NCBI RefSeq assembly: GCF_003116035.1
Contig: NZ_LGQW01000015.1
Location: 1,978,047-2,042,046, forward strand
Reading direction: 5' to 3'
DNA from: Azospirillum sp. TSH64
Lineage (GTDB): Bacteria > Pseudomonadota > Alphaproteobacteria > Azospirillales > Azospirillaceae
Length of the DNA stretch: 64,000 nt
The notes under the pieces are model-generated. The model worked only from the letters and a program-made list of their open reading frames with translations, was not told the origin of the DNA and did no database searches. Positions 9,130 through 19,811 of this stretch are shown one piece after another. Position 1 is the first letter of the stretch; the number at the start of each line of letters is the position of its first letter. The translations under genes were made by a program, and so were the position numbers.

Positions 9130-10512
9130 TCAGCACTCCGGCAGGTTCACAGCGAGCCCGCCCAGGCTGGTCTCCTTGAACTTGGTGCTCATTTCCTCGC
9201 CGGTCTGCCGCATCGCCTGGATGCAGTTGTCGAGCGGCATGAAGTGCTGGCCGTCGCCGCGCAGCGCCAGGGACGCCGCGGCCACCGCCTTGGTGGCGCC
9301 GATGGCGTTGCGCTCGATGCAGGGCACTTGGACCAGACCGCCAACCGGGTCGCAGGTCATGCCGAGGTGATGCTCCAGCGCGATTTCCGCGGCATTCTCC
9401 ACCTGCTCCGGTGTTCCACCCAGCACAGCGCACAGCCCCGCCGCAGCCATGGCGGCGGCCGACCCGACCTCGCCCTGGCAGCCGGCCTCCGCCCCGGAGA
9501 TCGACGCATTGTGCTTGATCAGGCCGCCGATGGCTGCGGCGGTCAGCAGGAAATCGGCGACCTTCGCCGGCTCCGCGCCGGCGCAATGGTCGAGGTAATA
9601 GCGGATCACCGCCGGCACGACGCCGGCCGCCCCGTTGGTCGGCGCGGTCACCACCCTGCCGCCGGCCGCATTCTCCTCGTTGACCGCCATCGCATAGATG
9701 GCGAGCCAGTCGGACGCGACGTGGGGCAAACTCGAATTGGCTCCGCGCTCGCGCAGAAGCTGCTGGTGGATGGCCTTGGCCCGCCGCTTGACCTTGAGAC
9801 TGCCGGGCAACTGGCCATCCAGGCTGAGGCCGCGCTCGATGCAGCCGTTCATCGCCGCCCAGACGGCGCCGAGCTTCTCGTCCACCTCGGCGGGGGAGCG
9901 GACGACGATCTCGTTGGCGCGCTTCATCTCGGCGATGGACGCACCGCTCTCCCGCGCCATCCGCAGCATCGCCGCCGCGTTGTGGAAGGGATAGGGCCAG
10001 CCGACGCACTCGGTCTCGAACGCCGCCGGCGGAGCTTCCCGCTCCGCCGCCGTGACGACGAAGCCGCCGCCGATGGAGTAGAAGATTTCCGACAGCGTCA
10101 CCTTGCCTGCACCGTCCAACGCCTGGAAAACCAGCCCGTTGGCATGGCCCGGCAGCGGCGGCCCGAAGTCGAAGACCAGATCGGTTTCCGGATCGAAGTC
10201 CAGCACCGGCAGGCCGGCGGGGTGCAGCCTCCGGGTCCTCCACAATTCGGCGATCCGCTCCTCGGCTTCATCGACATCGAGACTGTCCGGCCGGTAATCG
10301 AGAAGCCCGAGCAGCACCGCCCGGTCCGTCGCATGGCCCTTGCCGGTGAAGGCGAGCGAACCGTGCAGCCGCACCCTGATCGCCGCGGGTGCGGCATCCG
10401 CCGACGCCCGCAGCATGTCGAGGAACCGCACCGCCGCCGTCATCGGCCCCATCGTGTGCGACGAGGACGGGCCGATGCCGATCTTGAACACATCGAAAAC
10501 GCTGAGAAACAT
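9130..10512 (-). CDS. sdaA: L-serine ammonia-lyase, single-chain iron-sulfur type
   Basis: Converts L-serine to pyruvate and ammonia with a 4Fe-4S cluster. The 460-residue protein has the beta domain first ([16 protein letters not shown], typical start) and the alpha domain second, with cysteines in [28 protein letters not shown] and at the C-terminal AVNLPEC. The C-terminal Cys is the known tail-in-mouth ligand of this family. It lies downstream of glyA and soxBDAG on the same strand (63-base gap). There it completes the route sarcosine, glycine, serine, pyruvate, as in pseudomonad betaine clusters. Confidence 0.95.
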   Translation of the reverse strand: MFLSVFDVFKIGIGPSSSHTMGPMTAAVRFLDMLRASADAAPAAIRVRLHGSLAFTGKGHATDRAVLLGLLDYRPDSLDVDEAEERIAELWRTRRLHPAGLPVLDFDPETDLVFDFGPPLPGHANGLVFQALDGAGKVTLSEIFYSIGGGFVVTAAEREAPPAAFETECVGWPYPFHNAAAMLRMARESGASIAEMKRANEIVVRSPAEVDEKLGAVWAAMNGCIERGLSLDGQLPGSLKVKRRAKAIHQQLLRERGANSSLPHVASDWLAIYAMAVNEENAAGGRVVTAPTNGAAGVVPAVIRYYLDHCAGAEPAKVADFLLTAAAIGGLIKHNASISGAEAGCQGEVGSAAAMAAAGLCAVLGGTPEQVENAAEIALEHHLGMTCDPVGGLVQVPCIERNAIGATKAVAAASLALRGDGQHFMPLDNCIQAMRQTGEEMSTKFKETSLGGLAVNLPEC

Positions 10513-10575
10513 CGCGCGCCTCGTCAGGTCAAACAGTTGGCCTTAAGCAGGATTTCCCAGCGGCACGAGTCCCGG

Positions 10576-11850
10576 TCAACCGTAGATCGGGAAGCGCTCG
10601 CACAACTCGCGGACCTCGCCGTGGACGCGCTTCTCGACCTCGGCATTGCCCTCCGGTCCGGCGGCGGCAAGGGCGTCGACGACGGTCAGGATCAGCTCGC
10701 CAATGCGGGCGAACTCCGCCTCGCCGAAGCCGCGGGTGGTGCCCGCCGCGGTGCCGAGCCGGACGCCGGAGGTCACCGCCGGCTTTTCCGGGTCGAACGG
10801 GATGGCGTTCTTGTTGCAGGTCAGGCCGGCCCGCTCCAGCGCGCGTTCGGCGTCACGGCCCTTCACGCCCTTCGGCCGCAGATCGACCAGCACCATGTGG
10901 CAGTCGGTGCCGCCGGACACGATGTCCAGCCCGCCCTTGACCAGCGTGTCGGACAGCACCCTGGCGTTGATCACCACCTGCGCAGCATAGGCCTTGAACT
11001 CCGGGGTCAGCGCCTCGCCGAAGGCGACCGCCTTGGCGGCGATGACATGCATCAGCGGGCCGCCCTGGTTGCCCGGAAACACCGCCGAATTGAACTTCTT
11101 CGCCAGCGCCTCGTCATTGGTCAGGATCATGCCGCCGCGCGGGCCTCGCAGGGTCTTGTGCGTGGTGGTGGTCACCACATGGGCATGCGGCAGCGGGTCC
11201 GGATACTGGCCGGTGGCGACCAGCCCGGCGTAATGGGCCATGTCCACCATCAGATAGGCGCCGACCTCGTCGGCGATGCGGCGGAACGCGGCGAAATCGA
11301 TCACCCGCGGATAGGCCGAGGCGCCGGCGACAATCAGCTTCGGCTTCGTCTCCAGCGCCTTGGCGCGCAGAGCGTCATAGTCGATCAACTGGTCGCTCTC
11401 GCGCACCTCGTAGCTGACGATGTCGAACCACTTGCCCGACATGGTCACTGGCGAACCGTGGGTCAGATGGCCGCCATGGGCCAACGACATGCCCATCACC
11501 CGGTCGCCCGGCTGGAGCAGCGCCAGGAACACCGCTTGGTTGGCCTGGGCGCCGGAATGCGGCTGGACATTGACGAAGCCGGCGCCGAACAGCTGCTTGG
11601 CGCGGTCGATGGCGATGGTCTCCACCTCGTCCACAAACTCGCACCCGCCGTAATAGCGGCGGCCCGGATAGCCTTCGGCGTATTTGTTGGTGAGGATCGA
11701 TCCCTGGGCGGCCAGCACGTCCGCCGAGACGATATTTTCCGACGCGATCAGCTCGATCTCGTATTTCTGGCGGTTCAGTTCGCGCCCGATGGCCGCCGCA
11801 ATCGCAGTGTCGGCGAGATCGGATTTCGGCAGGGACTGATGACGGGTCAT
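10576..11850 (-). CDS. glyA: Serine hydroxymethyltransferase
   Basis: PLP enzyme of 424 residues that interconverts glycine plus 5,10-methylene-THF and serine plus THF. The PLP lysine lies in [15 protein letters not shown], and the N-terminal [11 protein letters not shown] and GRRYYGG motifs are present. The gene follows soxG by 15 bases and precedes sdaA, so glycine and the methylene-THF made by sarcosine oxidase can be joined directly to serine. This is probably a dedicated, betaine-induced copy; a housekeeping glyA would be expected elsewhere in the genome, but that cannot be checked here. Confidence 0.96.
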   Translation of the reverse strand: MTRHQSLPKSDLADTAIAAAIGRELNRQKYEIELIASENIVSADVLAAQGSILTNKYAEGYPGRRYYGGCEFVDEVETIAIDRAKQLFGAGFVNVQPHSGAQANQAVFLALLQPGDRVMGMSLAHGGHLTHGSPVTMSGKWFDIVSYEVRESDQLIDYDALRAKALETKPKLIVAGASAYPRVIDFAAFRRIADEVGAYLMVDMAHYAGLVATGQYPDPLPHAHVVTTTTHKTLRGPRGGMILTNDEALAKKFNSAVFPGNQGGPLMHVIAAKAVAFGEALTPEFKAYAAQVVINARVLSDTLVKGGLDIVSGGTDCHMVLVDLRPKGVKGRDAERALERAGLTCNKNAIPFDPEKPAVTSGVRLGTAAGTTRGFGEAEFARIGELILTVVDALAAAGPEGNAEVEKRVHGEVRELCERFPIYG

Positions 11851-11865
11851 GTGCGGTTCTCTCGA

Positions 11866-12420
11866 TCAGAGGCCGAGCGCGATTTCGCGGCTGACGGCGT
11901 GCAGGATTCCCCAGACATGGTCGGCGAAGGAGCGCCAGACCTCGATCCGGAAACGGTTCTTGTCCTCGCGGATCAGGACGATCTGCGCCTTGTCGAACAG
12001 GGTCCGGCAGCCGGTGCCGACCGCCATCGCCTCGACGTCGAAGGCGATGGCCGAGCGCAGGGCGAGTGCTGCGGCCTCGCCCTCCACCAGGATGCCGACC
12101 TCGCGATGGCCGATATCGACGAGGCTATGTGTCTCCCCAAGGGCGGCGAAGGCGTCGGCGATTGCGTCGCTCTCGGCGACCGGCGCCGTCAGCACCCACT
12201 CGTCGGGGCCGAGCTGAAGCGCCATCCGGCCGCCGGCCTCCACCACCCCGCCGATGCGGGTGGGGAGCGGCGTACCGAAGGCGGCCCCGGCCGCCTGCAC
12301 GGCGACGGGATCGATGCGCAGGCTGAAGCGGGCGACATCCTCGGCGGCACGGATGGTCAGCTTGCTTGCGGTGTCGCCGGTGATCGTCTTGCCCAGCAAC
12401 GGGTGATTGGCCAGAAGCAT
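11866..12420 (-). CDS. soxG: Sarcosine oxidase gamma subunit
   Basis: Fourth subunit (184 residues) of heterotetrameric sarcosine oxidase, with a GcvT-like fold (GPDEWVLTAP, LVDIGHREVGILVEGEAA). The ATG at 12420 lies 11 bases after the soxA stop. Gene order soxB-soxD-soxA-soxG is the standard one. The gamma subunit is needed for complex assembly but carries no cofactor-binding motif of its own. Confidence 0.93.
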   Translation of the reverse strand: MLLANHPLLGKTITGDTASKLTIRAAEDVARFSLRIDPVAVQAAGAAFGTPLPTRIGGVVEAGGRMALQLGPDEWVLTAPVAESDAIADAFAALGETHSLVDIGHREVGILVEGEAAALALRSAIAFDVEAMAVGTGCRTLFDKAQIVLIREDKNRFRIEVWRSFADHVWGILHAVSREIALGL

Positions 12421-12431
12421 GGGGGAGCCTC

Positions 12432-15431
12432 CTATGCGCTGAGACGGGTGTTCTCGGGATCGACGAACACCATGCCGGTGATGGTCGCGGAATGGACCTT
12501 GTCCGGCATCGGCACATGCACGGTCTTGCCCTGCAGGGACCGGCCGCCCTGGATCACCGCAAAGGCGATGGACCGCCCCAGCTCGGCGCTCCAGTAGGAC
12601 GAGGTCACATGGCCGACCATGTCCATCGGCACCGGCTGGTTCGGGTCGAGGACGATCTGCGCCCCTTCCTCCAGAACGGTCTTCGGATCGCTGGTCAGCA
12701 GGCCGACAAGCTGCTTGCGGTTCGCCGCCAGCATGTCCGGACGGGACAGGGAGCGCTTGCCCACAAAGTCCGGCTTGGTCTTGCCGACGGCCCAGGACAG
12801 GCCGGCGTCGTCCGGCGTCAGCGTGCCGTCCGTGTCCTGCCCGACGATGATGTAGCCCTTCTCGGCGCGCAGGACGTGCATCGTCTCCGTGCCGTAGGGG
12901 GTGATGCCGAAGCGCTGGCCGGCCTCGAACAGCTTCTCCCACACCGCGCGGCCGTAGCGGGCCGGCACGTTGATCTCGAAGCCGAGTTCCCCGGTGAAGG
13001 AGACGCGGAACAGCCGGGTCGGCACGCCGCAGATCTTCCCGGTTGCCACCGCCATGTGCGGGAAGGCGCCTTCCGAAAGGTCGATGCCCTCGACGAACGG
13101 TTCGATCAGCTTGCGGGCGTTCGGACCTTGCAGCGCGATCACCGACCATTGTTCAGTGGTGGAGGTCAGCCAAACCTTCAGGTCTGGCCATTCGGTCTGG
13201 AGGTAATCCTCCATCATGCCCAGCACGCGCGCCGCACCGCCGGTGGTGGTGGTGACGTGGAAGCGATCCTGGGCCAGACGCCCGATCACGCCGTCGTCGC
13301 GGATGAAGCCGTCCTCGCCCAGCAACAGGCCGTAGCGGCAGCGGCCGGGAGCCAGCTTGGTCCAGGCATTGGTGTACATGCGGTTCATGAACTCGGCGGC
13401 GTCGGGACCGACGATCTCGATCTTGCCGAGGGTGGAGGCGTCGAACATGCCCACCGAGGTGCGCACCGCCTTGCATTCGCGCGCCACCGCCGCATGCATG
13501 TCCTCGCCGACCTGCGGGAAGTACCAGGCGCGGCGCCACAGCGACACCGGCTCGTACACCGCGCCATTCTCCTCGGCCCAACCGTCGATCGGCGTCTTGC
13601 GCGTCACCTCGAACAGCGCGCCCTTGTTGTAGCCGGCGAAGGTGCCGAAGCTGGTCGGGGTATAGGGCGGGCGGAAGGTGGTCAGGCCCACGGCGGGGAT
13701 CGGCCGCTTCAAGGCATCGGACGCGACGGCCAGACCGTTGATGTTGGACAGCTTGCCCTGGTCGGTCGCCATGCCGTTGGTGGTGTAGCGCTTGATGTGT
13801 TCGATGGATTTGAAGCCTTCGCGCACCGCCAGCCGGATGTCCTTGGCCATCACGTCGTTCTGGAAATCGACGAACGCCTTGGCATGGCCCGGGTCGCGGT
13901 CGGTCGGCAGCTCGTGGCCGGTCACGCCGGTGAAGGACAGCTCGCCCTCCACATGGTAGGCGGCCGGCTGGGCGGCGAAGCCGGCATCCGCCGCGGCGGC
14001 GGAACCGGCGGCGGCGCCATCCTCGAAGGCGGCCTTCAGCCCGAAGCGGCCCTTGCCGGCGCCGGCCAGACGGCACTCCTCCTTGCCGCGGCCGGGCAGG
14101 AACATCTGGCCGTCCTCGTTCCAGGTCAGCGACCCCTGGGTGTGCGAGAACAGATGGATGCTGGGGGTCCAGCCGCCCGACATCAGCAGGGTGTCGCAGG
14201 CGATGGTCTCGGCGCCGCCGACCTTGCCGCCGGGGCCGACCGGATTGACCCGGACCGACGAGACGCGCAGCCGGCCCTTGGTGCCGGTGACGGTCCAGCC
14301 GATCAGCGTCCTGATGCGCAGCGCATCCGCCGCCGCCACCAGCTGGGTCGGCACGGTCCCGCGGACATCGACGATGGCCGCGACCTCCACCCCCGCCTTG
14401 GCAAGGTCGAAGGCGGCATGCCAGGCGCTGTCATGGCTGGTGACCGCGACGACCCAGTTGCCGACCTTGACGCCATAGCGATTCAGGTAGGTGCGGGCGG
14501 CACCGGCCAGCATCACGCCCGGCCGGTCGTTGCCGGCGAACACCAGCGGCTTCTCGATGGCGCCCTGGGCCAGCACCACCTGCTTGGCCCGCACCTTCCA
14601 CATCCGCTCGCGCGGGGCGCCGTCCGGCACGATGCGCAGATGGTCGGTCAACCGCTGGCAGAGGCCGACGAAATTCTGGTGGTAGTAGCCGATGGCCGTG
14701 GTGCGCGGCAGCACGGTGACGTTCGGCATCGCCGCCAGCGCGGCGTTGGTGTCCTCCAGCCAGTCCCAGGCCAGTTGCCCGTTGATCTCGGCCGTCGGCT
14801 CCGCCAGCAGCGAGCCGCCGATTTCCGACTGCTCGTCGCACAGGATGACCGACGCGCCGCTGCGACCCGCTTCCAGCGCGGCGGCAAGACCGGCCGCGCC
14901 GCCGCCGACGACCAGCACGTCGCAATGGGCGAAGCGGCTGGCATAGCTGTCGGGATCGGGGGCGGTCGGCGCCTTGCCCAGGCCGGCGGCGTTGCGGATG
15001 ACCGGCTCGTAGACCTTGTCCCAGAAGCTCTTCGGCCACATGAAGGTCTTGTAGTAGAAGCCAGCCGAGAACAGCATGTAGAGCGCGTCGTTGACCGCGC
15101 CGATGTCGCGGGTCAGCGACGGCCAGCGGTTCTGGCTCTCGGTCTTCAGCCCCTCGAAGACCTCCAGCACCGTCGCCCGCGTGTTCGGCTCGAACCGGCC
15201 GTTGCCGCGGTTGCTGCCGACCAGCGCGTTCGGTTCCTCCGACCCGGCGGTCAGGATGCCGCGCGGCCGATGATACTTGAAGGACCGTCCGACGAGATGG
15301 ACGCCGTTCGCGAGAAGAGCGGACGCCAGCGTGTCGCCCTCATAGCCGGTATAGTCCACGCCGTCGAAGCTGAAGCGCAGCTGGCGGCTGCGGTTGACCC
15401 TGCCCTTGCCGGCAATGCGGAAATTGCTCAT
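12432..15431 (-). CDS. soxA: Sarcosine oxidase alpha subunit
   Basis: Catalytic subunit of 999 residues. It carries an N-terminal 2Fe-2S ferredoxin-like fold without the usual cysteines, a dinucleotide-binding segment (DVLVVGGGAAGLAAALEAG near residue 172) and a C-terminal folate-binding GcvT-type half. The complex oxidises sarcosine to glycine. With THF the methyl carbon leaves as 5,10-methylene-THF; without it formaldehyde is released. The ATG overlaps the soxD stop (ATGA). Length agrees with characterised alpha subunits. The open frame extends further upstream, but that part is antisense-like soxD sequence in another frame. Confidence 0.96.
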   Translation of the reverse strand: MSNFRIAGKGRVNRSRQLRFSFDGVDYTGYEGDTLASALLANGVHLVGRSFKYHRPRGILTAGSEEPNALVGSNRGNGRFEPNTRATVLEVFEGLKTESQNRWPSLTRDIGAVNDALYMLFSAGFYYKTFMWPKSFWDKVYEPVIRNAAGLGKAPTAPDPDSYASRFAHCDVLVVGGGAAGLAAALEAGRSGASVILCDEQSEIGGSLLAEPTAEINGQLAWDWLEDTNAALAAMPNVTVLPRTTAIGYYHQNFVGLCQRLTDHLRIVPDGAPRERMWKVRAKQVVLAQGAIEKPLVFAGNDRPGVMLAGAARTYLNRYGVKVGNWVVAVTSHDSAWHAAFDLAKAGVEVAAIVDVRGTVPTQLVAAADALRIRTLIGWTVTGTKGRLRVSSVRVNPVGPGGKVGGAETIACDTLLMSGGWTPSIHLFSHTQGSLTWNEDGQMFLPGRGKEECRLAGAGKGRFGLKAAFEDGAAAGSAAAADAGFAAQPAAYHVEGELSFTGVTGHELPTDRDPGHAKAFVDFQNDVMAKDIRLAVREGFKSIEHIKRYTTNGMATDQGKLSNINGLAVASDALKRPIPAVGLTTFRPPYTPTSFGTFAGYNKGALFEVTRKTPIDGWAEENGAVYEPVSLWRRAWYFPQVGEDMHAAVARECKAVRTSVGMFDASTLGKIEIVGPDAAEFMNRMYTNAWTKLAPGRCRYGLLLGEDGFIRDDGVIGRLAQDRFHVTTTTGGAARVLGMMEDYLQTEWPDLKVWLTSTTEQWSVIALQGPNARKLIEPFVEGIDLSEGAFPHMAVATGKICGVPTRLFRVSFTGELGFEINVPARYGRAVWEKLFEAGQRFGITPYGTETMHVLRAEKGYIIVGQDTDGTLTPDDAGLSWAVGKTKPDFVGKRSLSRPDMLAANRKQLVGLLTSDPKTVLEEGAQIVLDPNQPVPMDMVGHVTSSYWSAELGRSIAFAVIQGGRSLQGKTVHVPMPDKVHSATITGMVFVDPENTRLSA

Positions 15432-15772
15432 GGACGTGCATCCTTGACGCTGGCGGCGGAGTCGGCGGTGGCGCTTGAGGCAAGCGCGATCTCCTCGTCG
15501 CTCGGGCGCGGAGCCCCGGCCTTGTAGGTCATGGAGAATTTGTCGGTCACGGTGTCGCGCACCGCGTTGAAGAAGCGTCCGCAGCCGTGCATGTGGCGCC
15601 AGCGCTCGAAATGCCGGCCGCGCGGGTTGGTGCGGATGAACAGAAAGTCGCGCCATTCGTCGTCGGACAGGGCGGAGGGGTCCGCCGGGCGGGCGATGTG
15701 CGCCTCGCCGGCATAGGTGAACTCCACCTCCGGGCGCTCTGCTTCGCAATAGGGGCAGCGGATGAGCAGCAT
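15428..15772 (-). CDS. soxD: Sarcosine oxidase delta subunit
   Basis: Small zinc-binding subunit of 114 residues. CPYCEAER at the N-terminus and HMHGCGRFFNAVRDT further on give the Cys, Cys, His, Cys zinc site known in the corynebacterial enzyme. The start lies 10 bases after the soxB stop and the stop overlaps the soxA start. The subunit is structural. The C-terminal tail after residue 95 is rich in Ala and Ser and probably disordered. Confidence 0.94.
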   Translation of the reverse strand: MLLIRCPYCEAERPEVEFTYAGEAHIARPADPSALSDDEWRDFLFIRTNPRGRHFERWRHMHGCGRFFNAVRDTVTDKFSMTYKAGAPRPSDEEIALASSATADSAASVKDARP

Positions 15773-15782
15773 GGTCGTCTCC

Positions 15783-17036
15783 TCAATGCGCGACGGCGGC
15801 GGCAGCGGCCTCGTCGATCAGCCGGCCGGTCTTGAAGCGTTCCAGCGTGAAGGGCGCGTTGATCGGGTGCGGCTCGTCGCGGGCGATGGTGTGGGCGAAG
15901 ACGTTGGCCGACCCCGGCGTCGCCTTGAAGCCGCCGGTCCCCCAACCGCAATTGACATAGAGACCGGGCACCGGCGTCTTGGCGATGATCGGCGAGCGGT
16001 CGGGCGTGACGTCGACGATGCCGCCCCATTTGCGCAGCATGCGCATGCGGTTGAAGATCGGGAACACCTCGCAGATGGCGGCGACAGTGTGCTCGATCAG
16101 CGGCAGTCCGCCGCGCTGGCTGTAGGAGGTGTATTGGTCGGTGCCCGACCCGATGACCAACTCCCCCTTGTCGGACTGGCTAATGTAGGCGTGCACCGTG
16201 TTGGACATCACCACGCAGGGGAAGGCCGGCTTGATCGGTTCCGACACCAGCGCCTGCAACGGATAGCTTTCCAGCGGCAGACGGACGCCGGCGGTGTCCA
16301 TCACCACCGAGGTGTTGCCGGCGGCCGACACCGCGACCTTCTTCGCCTTGATGAAGCCGCGCGCCGTCTCCACGCCGGTGACGCGGCCGGAGGCGTCACG
16401 GCGGATGGCGGTCACCGGGCAGTTCTGGATGATGTCGACCCCGCGCGCCGACGCGGCCCGCGCATAGCCCCAGGCAACCGCATCGTGGCGGGCGGTGCCG
16501 CCGCGCCGCTGCAACGCCGCCCCCATCACCGGATAGCGGGCATTGGCGGCGATGTTCAGCGGCGGGCAGTATTCCTTGGCCTGCTCCGGCGTCAGCCACT
16601 CGTTGTCGATGCCGTTCAGGCGGTTGGAGTGGATGTGGCGCTTGAAGCTCTGGATGTCATGCACCGTGTGCGCCAGCATCATCACGCCGCGCTGCGAGAA
16701 CATGACGTTGTAGTTCAGCTCCTGGCTCAGCCCTTCCCACAGCTTGACCGCATGCTCGTAGAGCCGGGCGCTCTCGTCATAGAGGTAGTTGGAGCGGATG
16801 ATGGTGGTGTTGCGGCCGGTGTTGCCGCCGCCGAGCCACCCCTTCTCCACCACCGCGACGTTGGTGATGCCGTGTTCCTTGGCGAGATAATAGGCCGCAC
16901 CCAGACCATGCCCGCCCGCGCCGACGATCACGACGTCATACTCGGATTGCGGTTCCGCATCGGGCCATTGGGGCTGCCAGTTCTTGTTGCCGGTCAGCGC
17001 GTTGGTCAACAGCGAGGAGAATGAGAAGCGGGTCAT
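15783..17036 (-). CDS. soxB: Sarcosine oxidase beta subunit
   Basis: FAD-dependent subunit of 417 residues (DAO fold). The dinucleotide motif [19 protein letters not shown] is near residue 34. A His in [17 protein letters not shown] corresponds to the residue that links FMN covalently in known heterotetrameric enzymes. It is the first gene of the minus-strand soxBDAG-glyA-sdaA operon. The promoter must lie in 17037-17150, shared with the divergent regulator. Confidence 0.95.
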   Translation of the reverse strand: MTRFSFSSLLTNALTGNKNWQPQWPDAEPQSEYDVVIVGAGGHGLGAAYYLAKEHGITNVAVVEKGWLGGGNTGRNTTIIRSNYLYDESARLYEHAVKLWEGLSQELNYNVMFSQRGVMMLAHTVHDIQSFKRHIHSNRLNGIDNEWLTPEQAKEYCPPLNIAANARYPVMGAALQRRGGTARHDAVAWGYARAASARGVDIIQNCPVTAIRRDASGRVTGVETARGFIKAKKVAVSAAGNTSVVMDTAGVRLPLESYPLQALVSEPIKPAFPCVVMSNTVHAYISQSDKGELVIGSGTDQYTSYSQRGGLPLIEHTVAAICEVFPIFNRMRMLRKWGGIVDVTPDRSPIIAKTPVPGLYVNCGWGTGGFKATPGSANVFAHTIARDEPHPINAPFTLERFKTGRLIDEAAAAAVAH

Positions 17037-17150
17037 GGCAGCACCGCGAAGTTCAATTTGCTGACAGTATCGGGAGTCGACCCTTCGTTGGACAGAATGG
17101 ATGCGTCAGTTTAATGTCACCTGTGCGACGGTGCGTCCGCCGGAGGTCAC

Positions 17151-18164
17151 ATGACAGTCACTGCCAGAACAAACGCCACCAAGCCGGGCCGGCTTCCGGA
17201 TCGCCCCGCTGCACCGCGCCTGTCCGTCGGCTTCATCCTCGCCCACCGATTCACGCTGTGCGCATTCGCCAACTTCGTCGACGTGCTGCGGCTGGCCGCC
17301 GACGAGGGCGACCGCAGCCGGCCGATCCTCTGCGAATGGTCGGTGCTGTCGGACCAGATGCGGCCGGTCGCATCCAGTTGCGGCATGCTGATGCAGCCGA
17401 CCGAACGGCTGGGCGATCCGGCCAAGTTCGACTACATCGTCGTGATCGGCGGGCTGATCGACGAGATCTCCAACCTCAGCCCCGACTACATCCGCTATCT
17501 GCGTCAGGCGGCGGCGGCGAAAATCCCACTGGTCGGCGTCTGCACGGGCGCCTTCATCCTGCAGCGGGCCGGACTGATGGACGGATACCGCTGCTGCATC
17601 AGCTGGTTCCATCATGCCGACTTCCTGGAACAGTTCGACGGCATCACGCCGGTGTCCGACCAGATCTTCATCGTCGACCGCGACCGGCTGACCTGCTCGG
17701 GCGGCACCAGTTCGGCCCATCTCGCAGCCCATCTGGTCGAAAAGCATGTCGGGCGGGCGCAGGCGCGCAAGAGCCTGCACATCATGATCATCGACGACGC
17801 CCTGCGTGGGGAGAAGCCGCAGCCGGGCATCCCGCTCGACTTCTCCACCAACGACGAGGTGGTGCGGAAGGCGCTTCTGCTGATGCAGCAGAACATCGAC
17901 GTACCCTTGTCGGTGGCGGAGATGGCCCGCCGCCTGGGCGCCGCCCGGCGCCAGATGGAGCGACATTTCCAGAATGCGCTGGGCATGACGCCGACCGAGG
18001 CCTACCGGATCATGCGGCTGGAGCACGCCGAATTCCTGCTGCGCAACACCGAGCAGTCGGTGACGGAGGTCGCCGCGGCCGTCGGCTTCTGCGATTCCTC
18101 GCACTTCGTCCGCGCCTTCAAGGAGCGGCGCGGCATGACGCCGTCCGTTTTCCGCAAGGGCTGA
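17151..18164 (+). CDS. GlxA-type AraC regulator, probable sarcosine/sox regulator
   Basis: 337 residues: an N-terminal DJ-1/PfpI (class I glutamine amidotransferase-like) ligand domain (VGFILAHRFTLCAFANFVDVLRLA, LVGVCTGAFILQRAGL) and a C-terminal AraC-type DNA-binding domain (SVAEMARRLGAARRQMERHFQ, VTEVAAAVGFCDSSHFVRAFK). In pseudomonads GbdR and SouR of this family sense betaine/dimethylglycine and sarcosine. Because this gene faces soxB across 114 bases, control of the sox operon is the natural inference, making it a functional SouR analogue. It is a paralogue of the regulators at 28773 and 57006. The assignment to a ligand is inference only. Confidence 0.9.
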   Translation: MTVTARTNATKPGRLPDRPAAPRLSVGFILAHRFTLCAFANFVDVLRLAADEGDRSRPILCEWSVLSDQMRPVASSCGMLMQPTERLGDPAKFDYIVVIGGLIDEISNLSPDYIRYLRQAAAAKIPLVGVCTGAFILQRAGLMDGYRCCISWFHHADFLEQFDGITPVSDQIFIVDRDRLTCSGGTSSAHLAAHLVEKHVGRAQARKSLHIMIIDDALRGEKPQPGIPLDFSTNDEVVRKALLLMQQNIDVPLSVAEMARRLGAARRQMERHFQNALGMTPTEAYRIMRLEHAEFLLRNTEQSVTEVAAAVGFCDSSHFVRAFKERRGMTPSVFRKG

Positions 18165-18355
18165 GACTCCGCCAGGGACTCTGCCAAGGCCGTTCCATTC
18201 AACGCCGGTGACGCACCCGTACAATCGGCGGGTGGATCCTTTCGCCATGCTGCGTCCAACGGAACGGTCGGGGGCGCAACCATCCACGGTGCCCTCGACC
18301 CTCACTGCGGCAATCCGCCTTCCGTGGCTTGCCAGGCTCAACAAGGATGGCGACC

Positions 18356-18886
18356 ATGCTCGACGACAATGACACAATGCAGTTGCACTGGCGCGAGGCC
18401 GGCATTCCCGAAGAGCTTTGCCGGGAACTCGCCCTGGCATCGACGCCGATGCGCCTGCACGCCCATCCGCCGGTGCGCACCGTCGCCGATGCGGAGGAGC
18501 ATTGGCGCAGCGTTCCCGGCGTGCACACCAAGAATCTGCTTCTGAAGGACGCCAAGGGCGTGTTGTGGCTGGTGGTGCTGCCGCACGACCAGTCGGTGAA
18601 CATGAAGGAACTGGCGCCGGTCATCGGCTCTGCCAAGCTGTCCTTCGCCTCGCCGGTCACGCTGGAACAGGTCCTGTCCATCGAGCCGGGCGGTGTCAGC
18701 CCGCTGGCCTTGGTGGCGGATAAGGAGCGCCGCGTCCGTCTGGTGCTGGAACGCCGTGTCCTGGCCGGCGACACCGTCAATTTCCACCCGATGACCAATC
18801 GCGCGACGCTGTCGATGCATCCCGATGACCTGTCGGCCTTCCTGGGCCGGCTCGGCTATGAGCCGATCGTCGTCGACATCGCCTGA
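18356..18886 (+). CDS. YbaK/prolyl-tRNA editing domain protein
   Basis: Stand-alone deacylase-type domain of 176 residues, similar to ProXp/PrdX proteins that hydrolyse Ala or a related amino acid mischarged on tRNA(Pro). Segments GVHTKNLLLKDAKGVLWLVV, ISSAKLSFAS-like (IGSAKLSFASPVTLEQVL) and PGGVSPLAL match the YbaK fold, including the Lys used for catalysis. The ATG at 18356 has AAGGA eight bases upstream and is preferred over ATG 18347 or the frame start at 18329. Its link to the betaine genes is not obvious; it lies 42 bases ahead of purU and may share its transcript. Confidence 0.85.
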   Translation: MLDDNDTMQLHWREAGIPEELCRELALASTPMRLHAHPPVRTVADAEEHWRSVPGVHTKNLLLKDAKGVLWLVVLPHDQSVNMKELAPVIGSAKLSFASPVTLEQVLSIEPGGVSPLALVADKERRVRLVLERRVLAGDTVNFHPMTNRATLSMHPDDLSAFLGRLGYEPIVVDIA

Positions 18887-18928
18887 CCAGTCGTCCCCCC
18901 GGCCAAATCCCTAGGCGCGAGTGCTGCG

Positions 18929-19792
18929 ATGCGTCCCAATCACAACCTCTTCTACATGAATGTCAGTTGCCTGAGCCGGCCGGGGATCATCTCCGCCATC
19001 TCCACCCACCTGTCCGACCGCGACTGCGACATCATCGAAAGCGCGCAATTCGTCGATCATGACGGCGAGCATTTCTTCCTGCGGATGGCTTTCGACGCTC
19101 CGGAATCGATCCGCAGCGATGCCGTCCTGATCGAAGATCTGCAACCCATCGTCAGGCGCTTCGGGATGACACTGATGCTGCGCGATGCCCGGCGGCGGCC
19201 GAAGATCCTGATCATGGTGTCGAAGTTCGGCCATTGCCTGAACGACCTTCTGTACCGCCACAGCATCGGGGCGCTGCCCGTCGACATAGTCGGCGTCGTC
19301 TCCAACCACGACGCCTTCCGGTCGCAGGTCGAATCGCACGGCATCCCCTACCACCATCTCCCGGTTTCCCCCGGCACCAAGCAGGAGCAGGAAGTCCGCC
19401 TGATGGAGATCGTGGAGGCGAGCGATGTGGAACTCGTCGTCCTCGCCCGCTATATGCAGGTTCTGTCGCAGGACCTCTGCACGCGGATGGCCGGGCGGAT
19501 CATCAACATCCATCACAGCTTCCTGCCCAGCTTCAAGGGGGCCAAGCCCTATCATCAGGCCTACAAGCGCGGCGTGAAGCTGATCGGCGCCACGGCGCAC
19601 TACGTCACCGACGACCTCGACGAAGGACCGATCATCGAGCAGGAGGTGGCGCGCGTCGATCACTCGATGTCGCCCGACGATCTGGTCGCCATCGGCCGCG
19701 ACGTCGAAAGCATCGTCCTGGCCCGCGCCATCCGTCTGCACATCGAAGCGCGCGTCATGCTCCACGACCACCGGGCAATCGTCCTGCGGTAA
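18929..19792 (+). CDS. purU: Formyltetrahydrofolate deformylase
   Basis: 287 residues: an N-terminal ACT domain (CLSRPGIISAISTHLSDR) and a formyl-transferase hydrolase domain with INIHHSFLPSFKGAKPYH and AHYVTDDLDEGPII. It hydrolyses 10-formyl-THF to formate and THF. PurU is standard in betaine/sarcosine catabolic clusters, where it regenerates THF when methylene-THF production by sarcosine oxidase is high. The enzyme acts in the cytosol. Placement next to the sox regulator supports that catabolic role rather than purine balancing. Confidence 0.95.
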   Translation: MRPNHNLFYMNVSCLSRPGIISAISTHLSDRDCDIIESAQFVDHDGEHFFLRMAFDAPESIRSDAVLIEDLQPIVRRFGMTLMLRDARRRPKILIMVSKFGHCLNDLLYRHSIGALPVDIVGVVSNHDAFRSQVESHGIPYHHLPVSPGTKQEQEVRLMEIVEASDVELVVLARYMQVLSQDLCTRMAGRIINIHHSFLPSFKGAKPYHQAYKRGVKLIGATAHYVTDDLDEGPIIEQEVARVDHSMSPDDLVAIGRDVESIVLARAIRLHIEARVMLHDHRAIVLR

Positions 19793-19811
19793 CAGAAGGA
19801 GTTCACCGATC

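Noticed and set aside
9244..15527. Long plus-strand frames opposite sdaA, glyA and soxA
   Set aside because: Antisense shadows: compositionally odd, no family features, while the minus-strand products are well-known enzymes.
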